From: Sisyra terminalis
Taxonomy: Eukaryota; Arthropoda; Insecta; Neuroptera; Sisyridae
Length of the DNA: 64,000 bases
Reading direction: 5' to 3'
NCBI GenBank assembly: GCA_958496175.1
Contig: OY292276.1
Coordinates: forward strand, 61,455,080-61,519,079
Position 1 is the stretch's first letter, and the number at the start of each line of letters is the position of its first letter. The notes under the pieces were generated by a model. It was not told the DNA's origin. It made no database searches and saw only the letters and a program-made list of their open reading frames with translations. The position numbers were made by a program, and so were the translations under genes. Positions 12,140 to 23,600 of this stretch are shown here, in pieces.

Positions 12140-12640
12140 TAATCTCCAATATTTGAATTCCGAATTGTTTCTTCCACTTAGACATAAACAAAATTTAATT
12201 TTCACCAATCAAAGATTATTATAATTTCATGTCCTACAATCGATTATGCTCTTTCCTGTAAATCCAATTTACTGAAAATCGTTCCAAAATATAATCCAAA
12301 TATTTCAGATCCTTATCCCCAGAGGACAACTCTATGGAAGGAATCCAAAAAGATACTTGGATTCTATACAATTTCTTCAGCGATTCGCCGACAAGTGATG
12401 CGAAAATGCTTAATATCCGAAATACGCCATCATTATAATGGTTCCTAAATCTAAAAAAACCTTCTTCTAGTCCTTCAGACCTTAGTTTACTTCCCCTTCT
12501 CTCGAAAATTCTATAAAAGCTTCTCCTTAAAATAATTCTTCCTATCCTAAAAACCAAAAAATATTACCTAATATTCAAAATCCGAATTGTTTCTTCTATT
12601 TAAACATAAACAAGATTTAATTTTCACCAATCAAAGATTG
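12140..12640 (+). pseudogene. Partial duplicate of the Jockey-type LINE segment
   Basis: The stretch 12140-12560 repeats the segment that starts at about 12570. Both contain ATTTAATTTTCACCAATCAA, the ACAACTCTATGGAAGGAA sequence and the TAGTTTACTTCCCCTTCTCT sequence. It is a tandem duplication of part of the reverse-transcriptase region; reading frames are broken. Confidence 0.7.
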
Positions 12641-14040
12641 TAAAATGTTCAACTTTGAAAGGTATATTTCATTTTTTCACCGGCCAAACCACCTACAATC
12701 GATTGTCGATTCGATCAACATCTCGCATCCTTATCCCCAAAGGACAACTCTATGGAAGGAAACCAAAAAGATACTTGGATTCCATACAATTCCTTCAGCA
12801 ATTCGCCGAGAAGTAGATAGATGCTTTCAAAATGCTCTTAACCGAAGCACTCCCAAGATTTATAAACTACACAGGTTGCCCCATTAGAAAAAAAAATATG
12901 ACGTCATACGAGGAATTTTGAAAATTGAATCAGTCTGAAGATATGTATGAATTTCTTCTGGATACGTCACGTGACGCATGAGGCCACCTGTGTATTTTAT
13001 AAATCTTGAAGCACTCCATCTTATAATGGTTCCCAAACTTAACAACCCTTCTTCCAACAGACCTTAGTTTACTTCCCCTTCTCTCTAAAACTCTAGAAAA
13101 GCTTCTCCTTAATTTTTCCTATCCTGGAAACCAAAAATATTATTCCACACCATCAATTAAATATTCGCCCCTTTCATTCTACGATTCAATAGTCGAAACC
13201 ATTTCTGCAGCCCTTGAAAATAAAGGGGTGTGCCTTGGGGTTCTTCTGGATTTTCTGGATATAAGCTTAAGGCTTCTATTTCCCAGTATTTCCTTATCAT
13301 ACAATCCTTTTTTATCAAATCGGAGCTTTATATATGGAGCTAATTATTCAGCCTCTTTTTCTATTCGTGCTGGAATAAAAGTTTGTACTTTTACTTATAC
13401 TGATTGCATAGCAATCCTATCCACTAAATCTGGTCCCATGAATGGGATCAATACGTTACAGCCTCGATTTCATCTCCAGATGAGGTCACTAATGAAAAAT
13501 AAAAATCAACAACGAAAAAACACTAAGACAATTGATACATCTTCTGATTTACTTTGAAAACAGCATTACCCAAACATCTTCTAAGGTTCGTTATCTAGAC
13601 TTCTACCTGGGTAATTACTTAACCTGGAGGCCACACATTAAATTCAAAAGACAAGGATACGAAGTGTATAACCAAGGATACGAACTATTACGTAGACCTA
13701 AGGACCTAAATCTTTAATAAATACGAAAACTAAACTAACGATATACAAAACTCTACTAAGACCTATTGGAATTTAGAATTTTGGGGCTCTGCAAAACCAT
13801 TCAACATCCAAAGTTCTTCGACGAATAATCAATGCGCATTATATCAAAAACCGAATTATACACAATGACCTTAACTTTCCTTTAGTCACTATCTTAGTCC
13901 AAAAAAGTTTCCCAAAAATTCCACTCCAATTTAATCGACCATCGTAACTCTAATGTTGAAATTCTTTCCTCTAAAACCTATCTAGATAATAGTCCCCACC
14001 AGGGTGACTACAGCTTTTACCTGAGGTATAGTGTTTAATC
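12641..14040 (+). pseudogene. Decayed Jockey-clade non-LTR retrotransposon, reverse-transcriptase part
   Basis: Frame fragments in order match the Jockey reverse transcriptase. They are: a linker segment (TTLWKETKKILGF), a SLLPLLSKTLE-like region, ENKGVCLGVLLDF where active elements have the first catalytic Asp, SYNPFLSNRSF, SIRAG, the YTDCIAIL remnant of the YADD catalytic box, KVRYLDFYLGNYLTWRPHIK, and a C-terminal IYKTLLRPIG plus HNDLNFPLVT region. Many stops and frameshifts break it. The VPQGSVLGP block normally lying between SIRAG and YADD is deleted. A MITE sits inside at 12854-13008. It is not functional. Confidence 0.85.
12854..13008. mobile_element. CAAG...CTTG MITE inserted in the LINE
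   Basis: Same family as 3929-4086. The 9-mer AAGCACTCC flanks it exactly (12845-12853 and 13009-13017). This proves a clean insertion into the LINE after the LINE had already arrived. Confidence 0.9.
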
Positions 14041-15230
14041 AATCGAATTTTTTTAAGCACATTGCATAGTATATAAATTGTATGTAGAAGGCAATAGGTT
14101 TAAAAAAAACTATAGTTTTACAACGGGAAACTCACTACCATCAGGGAGGGAATTTTAAAATGAAATTCGGATCAACAACAAAAAATATCCGCTTTTTTGG
14201 GATTTTAGACCACTTTTCCTTATTATTCGATGCTGGCACACTTTTAAAACTCTTTTTCGCGATCATTTAAAGTCTGAAAATTCTCTTCCCTATCCCTATT
14301 GAAAAAGGCAGTTAACTCATTTAAAAAATCCATTAGAAGGGGTTGCAAGTTTTTAAAGGTATAATGCCTCTTTTTAACAAGGATACTATTTAAAAACTCT
14401 GAATTTTCGGTTTTTGAAGACACCTTGTCCTACAATTTCGACATATTTTCGGAACCCCTTCAATTCTTTAATAATAAACGTCTTTTACGAATGGTTTTTT
14501 GGTTTGGAGTATAAGTTAACAAGGGGAAATATTTTGAGAATAAAAAGCCATGAAATAACAAACTTACCGAATTTTCAGAATCCAGAAAAGATTTATGAGG
14601 AAAATATTCCATTTCTAATGTAACTATATAAGGACTTATCCACCGGTTAAGATTTTCTTGAAGAATGATTTGCGAACTATTAAGATTCTAAACAATTTGG
14701 AGGCAACTGGCTCTGCGTCTATAAATTTTACGGGGAACATTAACATCCAAACAATAAAAATATAATTATATTTACCCTTTACGATAGAATAATTTAAACT
14801 GTGTCTTCCGAAATATATGATAAAAAAATTGCTTCGCCCAATTTTTAGGTTTAATTTTGTCAAATTTTTAAAAGGATTTTCTAATTATGTAATCTTCACT
14901 AATTTGCGATTTCAAACGAGAAAATTTATAAGAAATTTTAAAGATTTCATTGAAACCTTAATTTTTTGGTTGATTTCCTTCTTCATTACAAAGTCCAAAC
15001 AAAAAGCACTTCAAATTTTAAACAAATTCTTCTATTTTCTTCGTAGTACTAATATTACTTATAAAAAAAGCTCAACTATTTTAAAATATCCTATCTTTGA
15101 TATAACTATTTTCAGCCGACTTTTTCAATTCGTCCGCAATTTCGATCCAATTAATTCGTAACATTGTATGATGGATGCGATAAACTAAAAACAGAAATAT
15201 CAATTAATGTTATTTCTAATAGGAAAACCA
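14041..15230. other. Unrecognised AT-rich stretch with one longer open frame
   Basis: The longest open frame is 14817-15161 on the plus strand (114 codons, rich in Phe, Ile, Lys and Asn). It has no recognisable motif and its composition equals the local base bias. An overlapping minus-strand frame (14863-14636) is equally unsupported. No gene is called. Confidence 0.4.
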
Positions 15231-15834
15231 TCATTTAATACAGTTAATTCGCATATATTGCTTTCGTTTTTTCTTTCGGAAATGCGTTTTGGTGTGTGAC
15301 AAAGTTTTTTCAATCACAGTGGCCTTAACCCGGACCAAATTGGGATCGAGGATGGGACGTCCGAAGAGGGTGAAATCGGCGCTTCCGACGCATAACACTT
15401 TGTCCAATTTTAGTTCGTCGCCAATGTCTGGTGGCCAATAACCTTCGATTATGATCAAATCGTTGGCGGTGACTTTGAATTGTTTGCCGCAAATGTGCAC
15501 CACGGCGAAGAGTCTTCCGGTCGCATCTTCCCGAATTTGAGCATTAACTTTGGCAATTACATCTAAAAAAAAATGTACTTTCTTAATGTTCTTCTTGTAA
15601 ATTTAATTAAAACTTACCCTCTGTAATTTTATCATCGTTTTTCCTGGTGTCTTGTATAACCTCTTGTTTGGTGGTAACAATTTCATTTCCTTTTCCAATA
15701 ATTTGACTACAAAATTGTGAAACTTGACCACATGGCAATAGTAATGGTTTTGGTTGATTTAAATTCGGTACATTTAATTTAATTTTTGAAAAATTTACTA
15801 TTAATCTTCGTAAAATCGTTGCCGACATTGTCAC
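15231..15834 (-). CDS. mRpL21: Mitochondrial ribosomal protein L21 (bL21m)
   Basis: Two exons: 15834-15618 and 15562-15231, joined across a 55-bp intron (donor G|GTAAGT, acceptor TTTTAG). The product is 182 residues. The N-terminus (MSATILRRLIVNFSKIK) is basic and hydrophobic with no acidic residues, as expected of a mitochondrial presequence. The C-terminal half carries the bL21 fold: FAVVHICGKQFKVTANDLII, then LDKVLCVGSADFTLFGRPIL, and the basic KTHFRKKKRKQYMRI tail that contacts rRNA. It acts in the large subunit of the mitochondrial ribosome. The start is chosen as the first ATG after the divergent promoter; a second in-frame Met lies two codons on. It is head-to-head with mRpL22. Confidence 0.93.
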
Positions 15835-15892
15835 AAGTCAATGAGGTTAGGTGTCATTGAAACAATTGTGAGGTTATGATTCTAGTAAAACG
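15835..15892. promoter_or_regulatory. Bidirectional promoter of mRpL21 and mRpL22
   Basis: Only 58 bp separate the two start codons, so 5' leaders and promoter must overlap. It holds two tandem GAGGTTA sites: TGAGGTTAGG at 15842 and TGAGGTTATGAT at 15869-15880. The 11-mer GAGGTTATGAT recurs in the CDKAL1 upstream region. No TATA box is seen. Confidence 0.75.
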
Positions 15893-16620
15893 ATGCAAGC
15901 CATAAAGACTCTATTTTCTTCGAAATGTAATATTTTAACAAAGTTAACATCAAATATTCACACATCGCCAGCATTGGCAGCTTGGGCCAACGACAATAGA
16001 GGTCCAACAAAGTTTCTACGCTACAACAATGTGATATATCCTCCACAAGCTTCTGACGAAGCTCCTCGACCTGCCGTAAATATCCTTATTACTGTTACAG
16101 CGGAAATATTTACATATTTTTTCTTCTTCTAGTTTGTCTGTCACGTGAAGCCCAATATAAAATACAGTCCCAAGAAAATGTGGTATGTCGCAAGTTTCAT
16201 TCGAGGAATGTCGGTCGATGAAGCTATTAAACAGTTGCGGTTTGTTTTGAAAAAAGGGGCGGCATCTGTTCTGGAAGCACTACTTGAAGCCAAAGAAATT
16301 GCTGTAAAAGAACACAATGTTGAATATCCATCAAACATGTGGGTTGGTAAGTACCTCTACTTCTTCTACGCCGTGGAAATTCATTGCAATTCTTTCCAGC
16401 GGAATCTTTTGTGGGAAAAGGAAAAGTTTTCAAAGGAGTACGACGACACGCACGTGGTCGATTTGGTCACGTCGAATACAAACATGTCCACTACTTCGTC
16501 CGACTAGAAGAAGGAAAACCTCCAGAACATTACTACTTGCCATATCCCCAAGAACCCAGCGAGCAATTGGAAGAATGGATGGAACAAATGCGGAAACGAA
16601 AAGTTATCAATTCTCTTTAG
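15893..16620 (+). CDS. mRpL22: Mitochondrial ribosomal protein L22 (uL22m)
   Basis: Three exons, 15893-16075, 16133-16346 and 16400-16620, give a 205-residue protein. Introns are 57 and 53 bp with GT-AG borders. An earlier CAG at 16100 would shift the frame and was rejected. The N-terminus (MQAIKTLFSSKCNILTKL, then NIHTSPALAAW) is a typical mitochondrial presequence with a cleavage region. The core SPKKMWYVASFIRGMSVDEA and LRFVLKKGAASVLEALLEA is the uL22 helix region. The loop RRHARGRFGHVEYKHVHYFV is the conserved extension lining the ribosomal exit tunnel. A C-terminal YLPYPQEPSEQLEEW segment is mitochondria-specific. AATAAA follows at 16643. The gene is tail-to-tail with CDKAL1, 59 bp apart. 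Confidence 0.94.
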
Positions 16621-16642
16621 TTTTTTTTTATATTAGGAATTA

Positions 16643-16648
16643 AATAAA
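16643..16648 (+). terminator. Poly(A) signal of mRpL22
   Basis: AATAAA 22 bp past the mRpL22 stop. The gap to the CDKAL1 stop is only 59 bp, so the two 3' ends must nearly meet or overlap. Confidence 0.65.
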
Positions 16649-16679
16649 TATTAATTTAAAAAAAAAATCTACTACTTGT

Positions 16680-18423
16680 TTAACTTGTACACAAAACCCA
16701 TATAATTCTCATGAGAATTGCTAAAAATAAAACGGTGAAAACATATTTCATGTGTGAAATTTCTGGTCGTCGAATTCCGGATATATCACCCTTGGGCAAG
16801 GGTCGTGCCAGTCCTGGATTTGTCAAATCATTCGATATCAATTCACCAATCATCGAAAACTTGGAACAGCCAACAATTTTCACTTTAATCATTTTCCCCA
16901 TGAATTCGTCCCTCATGGGAACGAGCACTTGCTCGTAAAACTCGTTATGGCCGACGTAGTGTTTTTTATCGTGCGATATTTCCGTAACCAAAACCGAATG
17001 AATTTCACCAAGTTTATGTCCGTAAGGTTCATAAGAGTAAAACAATTCGGTCAAACGTTTCGTTCGAATTTTCACGTCTTGAGCGGGAATACGTTTCATC
17101 TTGGCCGCCGGCGTTCCCGGACGCGGGAAAAACTGATTAATGAATAAACTAGGAAATTTATATTTAGCACATAGCGACATCGTCTCATCAAAATCCTCTT
17201 CTGTTTCGGTTGGAAATCCACAAATTATATCAGTAGCAATCGTAATTCCCGCAACTCTAAAATCAAAATAAAATTAAATTTTGACACAGCAAAAGATTAA
17301 AAAAAAAATACTTTTCTTGTAAATAATCGACAACTTCTTCAAAGTCTTGACGCGTATATTCGCGTTTCATGTCCGCTAAAACCACATCACTGCCAGACTG
17401 AACCGGGATATGAATAAAACTATAAAGTCTTGGATGAGTTAAAGCTTTTGCTATATCCGCAAGTTGGTCGCGAATATACGGCGGATTTGTCATCCCCACA
17501 CGCATTTTACATCCTTCAGGAATTACATCGATTAGTTGGAACAAAAGCTGCGACAAGGATGTGCCAATATCTTTTCCATATGCTCCCGTATCTTCAGACG
17601 TCAACCAAATTTCAACAACGCCTTCTAGAAATGCTTGTCGCGCTCGCGCGACTATCTCCTCCGGAGGATAACTTCCCAGTGCACCACGTGCATGTTTTGT
17701 TTTACAATATGTACATTGATTTAAGCATCCGGTGTTTATAGCAATTATTTCAATGAGAGGATTTTTACGCACTTTTGGTAAAAGTAAAGATGCACCACCC
17801 GATTTCTTTCCTTGCTCGGTTTTTGTTCCCAACAGCCGAACTGCGTGTCCTAAAATTGGAGAAAAAAAAAGTAATTTCCAAGCAAAAATGTTTAAAATAT
17901 CTTAAATACCTTTGAGAGTTTCCTCGACTACTTCTACAACTCGATCGATTTGTTGGACTCCAATTATGCTCAAGCCTTTGATGAACGTGGCTTTGGGAGC
18001 ACCTTGTGGCACACAACCGGCAATCACCACGTGCTTATTTCGTTTAGTTCCGGCTTCGATTTCATTTCGAAAATGATCTTCAGCGGGATTTTTAACCGTA
18101 CAACTATTCAACAGCCACAAATCGGCTTCTTCCTTATCATCGGTTAAAATATATCCATAGGCTGCCAACTGGCCGGCCATGTATTCCGAGTCGGAATTGT
18201 TATGAGCACATCCCCAGGTTTTTATGTAGATTTTTTGCGTTCCAGGTATAACGCTGGTCAAAAACGTTTTTTCAACGGTTTCGGCTGGACCTGGTGCAAC
18301 TTTGACATTTTTTCTTGGTCTTACTTTTACAAAGTTTCGGTTTGATCGTTCCGGCGGAGGAATATCAATCAAACCAAACAAGTCTTCGATGTCGTCAATA
18401 TCTTCATTTGTAACTTCAGGCAT
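16680..18423 (-). CDS. CDKAL1: Threonylcarbamoyladenosine tRNA methylthiotransferase CDKAL1
   Basis: Exons 18423-17910, 17849-17312 and 17256-16680 give 542 residues, near the usual 550-580. Introns are 60 and 55 bp. This radical-SAM enzyme converts t6A37 to ms2t6A37 in tRNA-Lys(UUU). The N-terminal methylthiotransferase domain binds a 4Fe-4S cluster through C72 (in [13 protein letters not shown]), C108 ([12 protein letters not shown]) and C137 (AGCVPQG). The radical-SAM cluster is C213, C217 and C220 in [24 protein letters not shown] domain follows, with [20 protein letters not shown]. The last 20 residues, [17 protein letters not shown], form the C-terminal membrane anchor typical of CDKAL1 and absent from bacterial MtaB, which places it in the ER membrane. 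All key cysteines are present. Confidence 0.96.
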
Positions 18424-18735
18424 TTTTCACGTTTTGAACGATTTTATTTTTCACATGGATTGTTATCATAACCTCTAAATTAATGCAAGCATATGATTGG
18501 TTCGTACAATGACGTTGGTGACGAGGGAAATTCAAAAAAAAAATCCAAGTACATGAAAAATGAAATTTAAATCCACATATGAAATTCTATATCTTCTGGT
18601 TCCATGGCATAGTTTTACTCAATACAAACACCTTGAAAGCGATTCAAAGAAAATGTTCCGGTTTGAAAATTTAAATATTTTCTTTCATCTATATAAATAA
18701 AACGGTGAATCTTCAAGTTGCTAGTATTAGGCACG
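18424..18735. promoter_or_regulatory. Divergent promoter region of CDKAL1 and the xylose-isomerase-like gene
   Basis: 312 bp between start codons. On the minus strand AGAGGTTATGAT (18476-18465) repeats the 11-mer found upstream of mRpL22. A TATAAATAAA-like stretch at about 18692 could serve the plus-strand gene. Confidence 0.5.
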
Positions 18736-20278
18736 ATGAGTTCGCAGGGTAGTTCCAAACGGCAAAAAACTACAAAAGATTCAACAGATTTTTTCGGTAA
18801 AAAAAACTTTCACTTAATCAAATATTTTCTTTGGAAATCAACGATTTTCTTTTAGGAATTGGAAAAATTGAGTTTCATGCGACCAACGCAAATGATTCGA
18901 TTGAAAATCTATTGTTGAGTTACCGATATTTCAATGGGAATGAAAGAGTGCACGGACGTACGATGAGCGAATGGCTGCGATTTGCGATTGATTTTCATTC
19001 AATTTTTCAAAGCAACAACAATGCATTTAAATTTGACGCCACCAACAATTGGGACGATTCAATTTCGATTGATAATTACAAATCGAAAATTAAATCCTTC
19101 TTTGAACTCTTGACCATTTTGGGAGTGAAACATTGGACGGCTTTCGATACGGACTTGTTTCCGCAAGGCGATACATGGGACGAAACTTTTCGATATTGCG
19201 ATGAAATTATCGATTATATTCTCGAACTACAACAACGATCGAATATTAAACTTCTTTGGCTAGCGACAGATCCCAATTTTAAAATGTATTGCATTAAAAA
19301 AAATAAATAAATTAAGCAATCTATACTATTTTTTTTCTTCTAGTTTTGAAAATGGAGCTGCCACCAATCCAGACCCAGCAATTTATTCATACTACGGAAT
19401 GCGTCTTCGCAAATGTTTGGAGGCAACTTTTAAATTGGGGGCCGAATGTTTCTTCGTCGACGGCTGCATTGAGGGATTTTCAACGATTTGGTCCAGCGAC
19501 GTGCAGCTTGAACTGAAAAATTGGGGGAAAATGTTAAAAATGGTGGTGGAGTACAAGGAGCAAATCGGCTACGATGGTCAATTGATTTTAAACGTGGCCA
19601 ATTCAAAGAAAAGACCGAAATTCAATGCGTATATTTATGACTCTTGTAGCGCAATTTGCTTCTTAAAGCAATTTAATTTGGATCGTTACTTTAAACTGAA
19701 CGTTGGCAATCCATTTGATTTTATCACAGGATCAAAGTATTTAAAAGGTTTTCAGTTTTTAGCAGAAACTTTTTTAATTTTCCTTTTAGTTTTGGTTCGA
19801 TCGGATCGATTTGGTGGTCAAGCGAAAATAAATCATTGAAAAAAGCTTCGTCCATCATTAAAATGATTGTTCAGAATGGATTTTCTCATCCGGGAACAAT
19901 TGTGGTTCAAGGTTTTTCGATTGATCGCATATTGGAACAAAAACACCTGGTTCAGTGTTTAATTTCAACGATTGATTTATTTGGTAAAGCCTTGAAAACA
20001 ATAATTCGCATGTATTCAGAAGCAGCGATTCCAAAATCGGTTCAAGTAAGAAATTAATAATCAGTTGATTCCATTTTTATCAATTGTTGACTAAATTACA
20101 GCCATACTATGTTTCGCAACAATTTCCAAGTGTCCACTTCATGAATTCTCTATCAGAATGCGACGAACAAATTCGTAAAGTTTCCATTTCGATGAAACAA
20201 TTCAACGATCAGCAACATCAGCATTGCCAACCGGAATATTGGTCAATCTTGATGGATCGTTTTCTGGGAAAAAATTAA
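18736..20278 (+). CDS. Xylose-isomerase-like protein, probable pseudoenzyme
   Basis: Five exons (18736-18796, 18856-19285, 19344-19736, 19790-20045, 20102-20278) give 438 residues, the full length of class II bacterial and plant xylose isomerases. Family landmarks occur in order: FFGIGKIEF near residue 20, GRTMSEWLRFA at 54-64, FDTDLFPQGD at 117-126, NGAATNPDP at 167-175, LNVGNPF at 282-288, and LFGKALK near the end. The active site is dismantled. The catalytic His is F117, the metal Glu of IEPKP is N247 with its Lys now A249, the Glu and His of NIEANH are G285 and F288, and the Asp of GSIDAN and the WDTDEFP metal Asps are missing. Only D120 remains. The open frame survives across four introns, so this looks like a maintained protein that has lost sugar isomerisation rather than a dying gene. 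Donors GTATTG (exon 2) and GTATTT (exon 3) are weak but keep the frame. Confidence 0.82.
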
Positions 20279-20368
20279 AACCGTATCCTGCCTTGGCAAT
20301 TTCGACAATTTTTACAATATATATTTTTTATGTACAAAATATTAGATAATATAACTATCTTGTTTTAT

Positions 20369-20374
20369 AATAAA
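20369..20374 (+). terminator. Poly(A) signal of the xylose-isomerase-like gene
   Basis: AATAAA 91 bp past the stop codon, followed by T-rich sequence. A minus-strand AATAAA for the facing UCKL1 gene lies at 20592-20597. Confidence 0.55.
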
Positions 20375-20591
20375 TTAATATTTTTCCTAAATAAATGCAT
20401 ATATGTACTTAAGAAAAAAAAAATACCAAAACAGAAACGCAAGTTTTAAATACAAGAATAAATAATTAAATTGTACGATCAAATTCTAGGAACAAAAAGC
20501 GCAACAACCCAATGGAAAATTATAAAAAAAGAATCACTTTTCTAATACAAATTGACTATTTTAAATGAACGAGAAATGAAGCGTAGATTAA

Positions 20592-20597
20592 TTTATT
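20592..20597 (-). terminator. Poly(A) signal of UCKL1
   Basis: TTTATT on the plus strand reads AATAAA on the minus strand, about 86 bp past the UCKL1 stop codon. Confidence 0.5.
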
Positions 20598-20682
20598 TTT
20601 ACAATTTCCCAAAGTTGTTTTTTCTTTCCTTTTCATGAAATCCACATATCACGACTAGAAAACCAAAGAAAAAAACAAACAT

Positions 20683-23600
20683 TTAATTGATAAAACTTTC
20701 GGATGGTTCTGTGCCAAAGTAGCGATCACCAAAGTTGCCGATGCCGGGCAACACGTAGAACTTCTCATTGATTTCAGGATCTACCGCCGTTGTAACAATA
20801 CGCACTTGCGGAAAAGCATAGGCAATGGTGTGCACGCCCGATTCGGCCATCAATAACGAAACAATAAAAATGTTACTTTCGTCCACGTCGTGGTCGAGAA
20901 GCACTCGAATTGCCATCATAGCCGCTGCACCTGTCGCTACAGTTGCGTCCATTAAAATCACTTTATAGTCCTTGATATCTTTGGGAAGTCTTAAATAGTA
21001 CAACTAGAAAAAAAAAGTATTAAGAAATTAACGAAAAAAAAAAACTTCTAGCTTTCTTTACCTCCGGTTCACCCGTAACTAAATTTGTTTGAATTAAAAT
21101 TTTTCCGATTCGAATATCTTTGCACACATCACACACGGCTTGTTCCATAGTTTCACCGGCTCGCAAAATCGAAACACCACATACTTTATTTCTGGCACCA
21201 CGTTTGCCTGAAAAAAGAATAGAATACAGTGAAAAACTTATGTATTTCTCTTCGTAATATCATTGATGGATACTAGGGTGGGTCAAAAAAATCGATTATT
21301 TTTTTTGTTTACAAGTGACGCGGAAAAATGGGTTGCTAGACACCTTGCAAAAATTCTCACCAAGTATGAGCTCTTAATTTTAATAGGAAGATCCTCCGCA
21401 TTGCAGTTTTGTATTTTTTTCTCAGTCCAATAGAAAAAAATTCATACCTCATCATTTATCGATTGTACAGAAAAATGTTCGGAAAGAATTTTTTAGGAAA
21501 TTAAATGCTCTACAAAAAACGTATCTTATATTTTTTCCGTAAGCCTCACCATTTGAAAGATATTAAGGATTTAATTTTGATTATTTTAAGACAAATTTCA
21601 TTTTGGTTTATGAATTTTATAACTTGACAATAAATGACTCTTATACAATGCGCAATACAAATTTTTGTTGGAAATTAACTGCTCTACAAAAATGGTTTCT
21701 TATGTTTTGGCGATTAAATTAACCGTTCAAAAGATATTCATCATCAAACTTTCATGTGTACGGATTTTAAAAGTTTTTGATGAGATATTCGAAAAATTTC
21801 AATTTAATTTATAATTTTTGAGAAAATTTACACGAATTTTAGTTTTTATCAACTGAGAAACTTCAAAATATTTTTCAAGTTTTTTTTTTATGCTTCAGTA
21901 TATTTGTCTCCATTTCAAAAAAAATAAATTGTACATTATTTATCGCTTAGTTAAATATTTATTAATAAAAAAAGTAAAGTTTTCATTATACATATATTAT
22001 GATATATTTCAGTATTGGAGAAAAACAATGCTCAATTAGTAATAAAAAAGTTTTTTATTTCAATTTTCAAACAAGTTTTTGTTGCAAGTTGGGTAATTTT
22101 TTCGATGCTCTTTGACAACTTGCAATAAAACTTTTAAAATCCGTACACATGAAAGTTTGATGATGAATATCTTTTGAAGGGTTAATTTAATCGCCAAAAC
22201 ATAATAAACCATTTTTATAGAGCAGTTAATTTCCAACAAAAATTTGTATTGCGCATTGTATAAGAGTCATTTATAGTCGAGTTATAAAATTCATAAATAA
22301 AAATAAAATTTGTCTTAAAATAATCAAAATTAAATCCTTAATATCTTTCAAATGGTGAGGCTTACGGAAAAAATATAAGATACCTTTTTTGTAGAGCATT
22401 AAATTTCCTAAAAAATTCTTTCAGAACATTTTTCTGTACACTCGATAAATGATGAGGTATGAATTTTTTTCTATTGGACTGAGAAAAAAATACAAAACTG
22501 CGATGCGGAGGATCTTCCTATTAAAATTAAGAGCTCATACTTGGTGAGAATTTTTTTAAGGTGTCTAGCAACCCATTTTTCCGGGTCACTTGTAAAAAAA
22601 AAATAATCGATTTTTTTGGCCCACCCTAATGGATACTTTATTTTACACCAAGGGGTCCTCAACCTTGTTGCTGCCAAAAGCATATTCTAAAATGCTGGCC
22701 GGGCGGCGGGAACCGCCGGTATATTTATAGTTGACGATAGCAAATAATACATACAAATAGTGCACAAAAATACGATAATTCTGGTAATTGAGTCGAATTA
22801 GAAGAACGCATTACTAGAGGGTGTTATTATAGAGACGAAGACAAACTAAACTACACCTAGAAGATGCTATTTTAACCGGAAAAATTATAAAAATGTAATT
22901 ATTTTCTCTTTTCTCTTATTTCTCTGTTTAGTTAGTAAATATTAATCTTTTCCACAAGATTATATTGTAAACTTAAATATCTTTTACAGTGGCTCCACTG
23001 CAGAGGGCACACATAAAATGGTCGGCGGGCACCATGGTGCCCATCAAGGTTGATAAATTACACAGGTTGTCCCATTAGAAAAAAAAAAATGACGTCATAC
23101 GAAAAATTTTGAAATTTGAATCAGTCTGAAGATATATACAAATTTCTTCTGGATAAGTCACGTGGCGCATGAGGCCACCTGTGTATTTTATAAACCTTGG
23201 GTGCCCGTAGACTTAATGTTGGGAACCACTGCTTTATACAATTGGAAATTAACTAAAGCTTTTATTTCAAAAATCCCTATCACCTACTGTTTGTCTCACC
23301 AAAACTAAAATCCAGGGTCCACTATTGCTTTAGCCACAGTGGCGTAACTAAATTTTTTAGACCCGTAAAAAAGCTCCAATTAGGAGGCTCCTACTACTAC
23401 TATTTTAACTGTTTATACAAAGGAAAATTATTTTTTAATTTAAGGAAATAATAAATTTCATTTTTCATAAAGCCGGAAGCCCAAAAGCATTGCTTCCCTG
23501 TAGCTACGTCACATCTCAGACGATATAATAGATACAGTATATTGAATTAATTTTTAAAAAAAAAAAGCATATTTATGCTTAAAGGCTCCAAAATTGATGT

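Noticed and set aside
14817..15161. 114-codon plus-strand open frame with Phe/Ile/Lys-rich product
   Set aside because: No motif, no splice signals that extend it, composition equal to local base bias, and an equally long frame on the other strand.
16101..16132. Earlier acceptor (CAG at 16100) for mRpL22 exon 2
   Set aside because: It puts exon 2 out of frame with the uL22 core; the AG at 16132 restores it.
21274..22628. Giant palindromes as assembly or library artefacts
   Set aside because: The arms differ by several substitutions and indels and the elements have exact target duplications, which chimeric inverted reads would not produce.
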